From: DATGLE01 sp035294325
GTDB lineage: Bacteria; Chloroflexota; Ktedonobacteria; Ktedonobacterales; Ktedonobacteraceae
Length of the DNA: 64,000 nucleotides
NCBI GenBank assembly: GCA_035294325.1
Contig: DATGLE010000142.1
Coordinates: 14,733 to 78,732, forward strand
Reading direction: 5' to 3'
The first letter of the stretch is position 1, and each line of letters begins with the position of its first letter. Under the pieces are notes generated by a model. The model was given only the letters and a program-made list of their open reading frames with translations, searched no databases and had not been told where the DNA came from. The position numbers and the translations under genes were made by a program. Below are positions 60,026 through 64,000 of the stretch, in pieces.

Positions 60026-62479
60026 ATGGGAGATGGACAACTCGTCCAGACGAATCTGACGCCAGGGCGCCAGACCGATCTATGTGGTCTTTCAGAAGCC
60101 GAAGTCCTGGAGCGTCAGGCTCGTGGCCTGGGCAATACAACCGCCTTACGCACCAGCCGATCCTATGCGCTCATCATCAGCGAAAACGTCTTCGTGCCCG
60201 TCAACATACTCATGTTCGTGCTGGGGTTGGCGTTGATCCTGCTGGGACAGGTCTCCGATGCCCTGATCTCGGTCGGAGTAGCGTTCTTTAACGTACTGGT
60301 AGGAACCGTGCAGGAGATCCGCGCCAGGCGCGTCCTCGACCGCATTGCGCTGCTCACACGCCCGCATGTGAGGGTCCTGCGTTCTGGTCATGAGCGGAGC
60401 GTTGATCCGGGCGAACTGGTCGTAGGGGATCTGCTGCCGCTTGGTTCTGGTGATCAAATTGTCGTCGATGGACCGCTGGTCAGCGATGAACGTATCGAGG
60501 TCGATGAGGCATTGCTGTCAGGAGAGTCGGAGCCAGTATCCAAACGAAAGGGCGACTGGCTGTATTCCGGCAGCTTCTGCACGAGCGGCAGCGGCTATTA
60601 CCGGGCGGAAAAAGTTGGGGGGCAAAGCCTTGCCAGCCAGCTTACCACAAGTGCACGCGCTTTCCGCCGTGTGTATACACCGCTCCAGCGCCAGATCAAT
60701 GTCGTCATGCAGGTGATGTTGCTGGTCGCGCTCTACTTCGAGGTCATGCTCGGACTCGCCATGTACATTGATCGTCTCTCACTGGTAGAGGGCGTCAGGA
60801 TGGCGGTGGTTATTCTCGGCATCGTACCCAAGGGGCTGCTGCTGGCGACCAGCGTGGCCTACGCACTGGGCGCTGTGCGCATGGTAGGCGCGGGAATCCT
60901 GGTGCAGCAGGCCAACGCCATTGAAGCCCTCAGCGGCGTTGATGTCCTGTGCCTCGACAAGACGGGAACGATTACGACCAATATCCTGGCGCTCGAAGAT
61001 ATTCACCCATTGCAGATCTCCGCACCCCGGCTGCGCCAGTTGCTAGGCGACTACGCCGCGAGCGTCTCCACTGGTACAGCGACGAGCGCTGCGATTGGGA
61101 CGGCCCGGGCAGGAGTGCGCCGCCCGGTGCGCGAGGAGGTGATCTTCTCTTCGGAGCGCAAGTGGAGCGCTCTGGCCTTTGACGACGCAGATATGCCTGG
61201 CATCTATGTGCTGGGCGCACCGGAGATACTGCGGTCTGCGCTCCGCCGTGGGCAGGACTTCGAATCCCTGATCGCGGCGCTGGCAAAGCGCGGGCTGCGC
61301 GTTCTGCTCTTCGCCTATCATGCTGCGGGCATCTCTCTGTACGACGACCACGCGGAGCCTGTGCTGCCATCGGACCTGATCCCCCTGGGCATCATCAGCC
61401 TGCGCGATCAACTGCGTCCCGAGGCTCATAGCACGCTGGCCGCATTCGCCCAGGCCGGCATCCATCTCAAGGTAATTTCCGGCGACCACCCGGAGACGGT
61501 GGCGGCCCTGGCGAAACAGGCGGGCCTTCAAGAAAACAGGGGCGCCATCTCCGGGAATACCCTGGCCGGCCTGGACGACGCACAGATGGCGCAAGCTGCC
61601 GAAGAGCATACCATTTTCGGGCGCATCACACCGCAACAGAAGGCCCAACTGGTTCAAGCGCTGCGAAAGAGAGGGCATACCGTAGCGATGATCGGCGATG
61701 GAGTGAACGATGTGCTCTCTCTCAAGCAGTCCAACCTGGGCATCGCGCTGCAAAGCGGCAGTGCAGCCACGCGCGGCGTCGCCGATATTGTCCTGCTCAA
61801 CAATTCCTTTGCGGCACTTCCCCGGATCTTCCGCGAAGGCCAGCGTATCCGCAATGGCATGCACAGTATTTTGAAGCTCTTTCTGACACGGGTGGTCTAT
61901 ATGATCTGCCTGCTGGTCGCGATTATGATTGTCGATGGCTTCCCCTTTGTTCCCAGACAAAACGCCATTCTCACCCTCATCACCGAGGGTATTCCAGCCC
62001 TGGCACTGGCCTCCTGGGCGCAGCCGCGCCCTCTCGATCCACGACGCACGGTATCCGGGCTGCTCCATTTTGTACTTCCGGCAGCGACAACGCTGAGTAT
62101 AGCTGCGCTGGGCATCTACCTGGCGATTTTTGTGCCCGCAGGTCGCCTGGCTACCGCCCAGAGCGCGCTCACCACGTTCACTATCCTCTGTGGCCTGCTG
62201 CTGCTGCCTTTCGTCGAGCCGCCAATCAAGTTCCTGGCCGGCGGCAGTCGCCTGGGGAACGACTGGCGGCCCTCGCTGCTGGCTCTGGGGCTGCTGGCGG
62301 GCTACGGTGTCCTGCTCGCTATCGCCCCTCTGCGGGCCTTCTTTGAATTGGACCTGCTCAGTCTCCGGGGCTATCTGCTGATCGGCCTGGTTGCCGTAGC
62401 GTGGGCGGGGCTGGTACAGCTGCTGTGGCGCACGCGGCTGCTGGAGCGCTTCCTGCAACTGGACTGGCGCGAGGAGTAA
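60026..62479 (+). CDS. CtpE-like P-type cation ATPase
   Basis: An 817-aa P-type ATPase that resembles CtpE of actinobacteria more than metal P1B types. Actuator loop DEALLSGESEPV, the helix-4 region GIVPKGLLLATSVAYALGAVRM (PKGL instead of PEGL), phosphorylation site CLDKTGTITTN and hinge MIGDGVNDVLSLKQSNLGIAL are present. CtpE has been linked to Ca2+ uptake; here the ion is unproven. The ATG at 60026 is preferred to a TTG at 60008. Monocistronic with its own regulon promoter. Confidence 0.85.
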   Translation: MGDGQLVQTNLTPGRQTDLCGLSEAEVLERQARGLGNTTALRTSRSYALIISENVFVPVNILMFVLGLALILLGQVSDALISVGVAFFNVLVGTVQEIRARRVLDRIALLTRPHVRVLRSGHERSVDPGELVVGDLLPLGSGDQIVVDGPLVSDERIEVDEALLSGESEPVSKRKGDWLYSGSFCTSGSGYYRAEKVGGQSLASQLTTSARAFRRVYTPLQRQINVVMQVMLLVALYFEVMLGLAMYIDRLSLVEGVRMAVVILGIVPKGLLLATSVAYALGAVRMVGAGILVQQANAIEALSGVDVLCLDKTGTITTNILALEDIHPLQISAPRLRQLLGDYAASVSTGTATSAAIGTARAGVRRPVREEVIFSSERKWSALAFDDADMPGIYVLGAPEILRSALRRGQDFESLIAALAKRGLRVLLFAYHAAGISLYDDHAEPVLPSDLIPLGIISLRDQLRPEAHSTLAAFAQAGIHLKVISGDHPETVAALAKQAGLQENRGAISGNTLAGLDDAQMAQAAEEHTIFGRITPQQKAQLVQALRKRGHTVAMIGDGVNDVLSLKQSNLGIALQSGSAATRGVADIVLLNNSFAALPRIFREGQRIRNGMHSILKLFLTRVVYMICLLVAIMIVDGFPFVPRQNAILTLITEGIPALALASWAQPRPLDPRRTVSGLLHFVLPAATTLSIAALGIYLAIFVPAGRLATAQSALTTFTILCGLLLLPFVEPPIKFLAGGSRLGNDWRPSLLALGLLAGYGVLLAIAPLRAFFELDLLSLRGYLLIGLVAVAWAGLVQLLWRTRLLERFLQLDWREE

Positions 62480-62571
62480 GCAGGCGCCCGCCTCTGCGCG
62501 CCAGGGAACCGCGCAAGGCAACTCCTCTTGCCTGGTGCGAGGTCTTAAGGTGCAGCCCTACCGGCGCAAGT

Positions 62572-62636
62572 TGTGAGTCCACCGAGAGCGCAGGTCGCTG
62601 TAATGTGACGGGCTAGAGAGGGCGGTGCGCTATCAT
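62572..62636 (+). promoter_or_regulatory. four-half-site regulon promoter for 62678
   Basis: TGTGA 62572, CGAGA 62583, TGTGA 62604, AGAGA 62615 (weak), -10 TATCAT 62631-62636. Confidence 0.72.
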
Positions 62637-62677
62637 CATGATGGAATATCATCAGATAGTATCAGGAGGTATCTCTC

Positions 62678-62971
62678 ATGGATTGGTTTATTGCACTTCT
62701 AGCCCGTGTGGCATTGCTTGTCGTCTGGATAGCAACGCCATTGGTAAACCGCGCGTTTCACGGGGACTGGATCCTGCCTCTGCTAGGGATACTCTTCCTG
62801 CCGTTGACCGCCCTGACCTATGTGCTGGTCTACGCCATCGCCGGTGGTGTGGCCGGTTGGAACTGGCTGTGGGTTGTCCTGGCCTTCCTGCTTGACCTGG
62901 GAGCGCATAGCGCGCCTGCCAGGAATGCCATGCGGACAAGAAGCGCAGGTATGCCTCCAGGGGTGGAATAA
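62678..62971 (+). CDS. small membrane protein, function unknown
   Basis: A 97-aa protein with three membrane helices (about 4-23, 30-50, 55-75) and a hydrophilic tail. The pattern is MDWFIALLARVALLVVWIATPLV then WILPLLGILFLPLTALTYVLVY. I know no named family. CAGGAGG precedes the ATG. It is followed about 110 nt later by the flavodoxin gene, perhaps in the same transcript. Confidence 0.65.
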   Translation: MDWFIALLARVALLVVWIATPLVNRAFHGDWILPLLGILFLPLTALTYVLVYAIAGGVAGWNWLWVVLAFLLDLGAHSAPARNAMRTRSAGMPPGVE

Positions 62972-63082
62972 TGACGACATACTCGTTTCTCTGAGGACTC
63001 TCCCCGGAGAAACGGCCGGGCCTCACCGGATCTGGCACTACACAGCCGGCTTTGCATCACAATAATAAGGAGGTATCCCACG

Positions 63083-63598
63083 ATGTCAGTTTCGATTCTT
63101 GTTACCTATGCTACACGATATGGATCCACTCAGGAAATAGCCGAGGCTATAGCGGCAACGCTGCGCGAACATGGGCTTACGGCTGATCTTACGCCCATGC
63201 GAGAGGTGCAGGACCTCGATCAATACAGTGCGGTGGTGCTGGGCGCGCCACTTTACATGTTCCGCTGGCACAAAGACGCGCTCCATTTCCTGACACGGCA
63301 TCGCTCCGCCTTGACGACCCGGCCCGTGGCCGTTTTCGCACTCGGTCCATTTCATTCGGAGGAGAAGGAATTTCAGGAGGTACGTAAGCAACTCGATAAA
63401 GAGCTGGCGAAGTTCCCCTGGCTGACCCCGAAAACGGTTGCTATCTTCGGCGGCAAGTTCGATCCGCAGAAGCTCGCCTTCCCCTACAGTCTGATACCAG
63501 GTCTCAAAAACATGCCTGCCAGCGATGCGCGGGACTGGACGGTCATTCGCACCTGGGCGAGCGAGCTGGCCGCGCTGTTCCAGCCTGCGGCGCTCTAA
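63083..63598 (+). CDS. HemG-like flavodoxin-domain protein
   Basis: A 171-aa flavodoxin-fold protein. TYATRYGSTQEIAEAIAATLREHGL is the FMN phosphate loop (T-x-x-G-ST), and VVLGAPLYMFRWHKDALHFL and VFALGPFH follow. The pattern is that of HemG-type menaquinone-dependent protoporphyrinogen oxidase, which can work without O2, or a close relative of unknown role. AAGGAGG precedes the ATG. Heme synthesis under anoxia would fit the setting. Confidence 0.75.
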   Translation: MSVSILVTYATRYGSTQEIAEAIAATLREHGLTADLTPMREVQDLDQYSAVVLGAPLYMFRWHKDALHFLTRHRSALTTRPVAVFALGPFHSEEKEFQEVRKQLDKELAKFPWLTPKTVAIFGGKFDPQKLAFPYSLIPGLKNMPASDARDWTVIRTWASELAALFQPAAL

Positions 63599-63671
63599 GC
63601 GCGAGTTTGAAGACGCGGAACCATCTTCTGAGGAAGGACGCGTTGTGAGCGAAGAAGGAGAGAGGAAATAC

Positions 63672-64000
63672 ATGAACGTAGGGCATGCAGGAAGATCATC
63701 GGCAGAGCATGAGGCAGCTATAGACCTGTCATGGGGAGGTCTCTATCGCGCAGGAGGGGTTTCCGCCTTTCTCTTCGTCGCGCTCATCATCGTCGCCATT
63801 GTGCTCGAATTTACCATGCCGCCGGCCCCGGTCTCTGGCGGGGAGGCTGCGCTTCAATACATCGCCGCACACCGGCTGATTTACATGCTTGAGCAATTCC
63901 TATGGCTAACGCCAGGCGTCTTCGCCATGATCGTCTTCCTGGCGCTGCCTGTGGCACTCAAGCATCTGAATAAGAGCTTCGCCGCCATAGCTGCCCTCGT
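63672..64000 (+). CDS. membrane protein, truncated by the window end
   Basis: ATG at 63672 follows AGGAGAGAGG and opens a frame that runs off the window (at least 109 codons). Two helices are visible (GGVSAFLFVALIIVAIVLEF and FLWLTPGVFAMIVFLALPVAL) with a loop, GGEAALQYIAAHRLIYML. The pattern resembles DUF4386-like membrane proteins; the C-terminus is needed to say more. It starts about 70 nt after the flavodoxin gene. Confidence 0.6.
   Translation, partial: MNVGHAGRSSAEHEAAIDLSWGGLYRAGGVSAFLFVALIIVAIVLEFTMPPAPVSGGEAALQYIAAHRLIYMLEQFLWLTPGVFAMIVFLALPVALKHLNKSFAAIAAL

Noticed and set aside
61043..62521. 492-codon minus-strand ORF opposite the P-type ATPase
   Set aside because: It is a shadow of the ATPase gene: Gln/Arg-rich, no family pattern, no ribosome site.
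1..64000. CRISPR arrays, tRNA or rRNA genes, IS elements
   Set aside because: No regularly spaced repeats of CRISPR size, no tRNA-like cloverleaf or rRNA sequence and no transposase were recognised by reading; a tool search could still find a weak tRNA.

Overview
The window looks like a chromosomal segment of a Chloroflexota bacterium, most likely class Ktedonobacteria. This rests on gene content and style, not on a marker gene: many two-domain universal stress proteins (USPs), a DUF4389 membrane protein, a PLL-type lectin relic, a NirK-like cupredoxin, a HoxEFUYH-type hydrogenase and strong AGGAGG ribosome sites. No rRNA, tRNA, CRISPR array, transposase or phage gene was seen.

The main result is a shared promoter design. 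Twenty-nine promoters, on both strands and spread over about 60 kb, carry four TGTGA-like half-sites in the same orientation at offsets 0, 11, 32 and 43, followed by a -10 hexamer (most often TATGCT, TACACT, TATCCT or TATACT) that starts exactly 16 nt after the start of the last half-site. Written out: TGTGA-N6-TGTGA-N16-TGTGA-N6-TGTGA-N11-TAnnnT. Three copies have N15 as the middle spacer. No separate -35 element is evident. The sites are direct repeats, not CRP/FNR palindromes, and the 11-bp period is that of PhoB/OmpR-type regulators. The only classical DNA-binding regulator in the window is an OmpR-family response regulator with its histidine kinase (47921-50093), which lies divergent to one of these promoters. 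I infer, without proof, that this pair or a close paralogue controls the regulon.

Layout. 1-1.5 kb: a DinB/maleylpyruvate-isomerase-like protein and an MFS relic. 1.6-6.3 kb: DoxX and membrane proteins, a laccase-like multicopper oxidase and a NirK-like copper protein. 6.5-17 kb: an SQR-TusA-DsrE-USP operon, three more USPs, a coiled-coil protein of unknown function, a YbaK-type deacylase and a phosphofructokinase with PPi-type residues. 17-22 kb: small regulon genes (DUF4389, DksA/TraR-like, pentapeptide, OsmC). 22-30 kb: a metal P-type ATPase, Hsp20, three USPs and an Acg-type nitroreductase. 30.5-33.2 kb: GlpA with SdhB/C/D-like subunits. 33.8-38.6 kb: pyruvate:ferredoxin oxidoreductase and a dihydroorotate-dehydrogenase-like flavoprotein. 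38.7-44.5 kb: HypA, HoxEFUYH and a maturation protease. 44.5-47.7 kb: a ferritin-like/VIT1 iron transporter, a flavodoxin and a DoxX-Rieske fusion. 47.9-55.5 kb: the two-component system, a ferredoxin-GltD fusion with two paralogous membrane proteins, MurB and a probable small RNA. 55.6-64 kb: a methyltransferase, an ADP-forming acyl-CoA synthetase fused to a GNAT domain, a CtpE-like P-type ATPase, a small membrane protein, a HemG-like flavodoxin and a truncated membrane protein.

Together the genes resemble a hypoxia or dormancy programme: fermentative pyruvate oxidation, H2 metabolism, quinone-linked G3P oxidation, PPi-saving glycolysis, ATP-yielding acyl-CoA cleavage, nitrite and sulfur chemistry, metal and iron handling, chaperone and USPs. 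The inventory is close to the mycobacterial DosR regulon (USPs, HspX, Acg nitroreductase, a phosphofructokinase, a P-type ATPase), but it is built on a different DNA signal.
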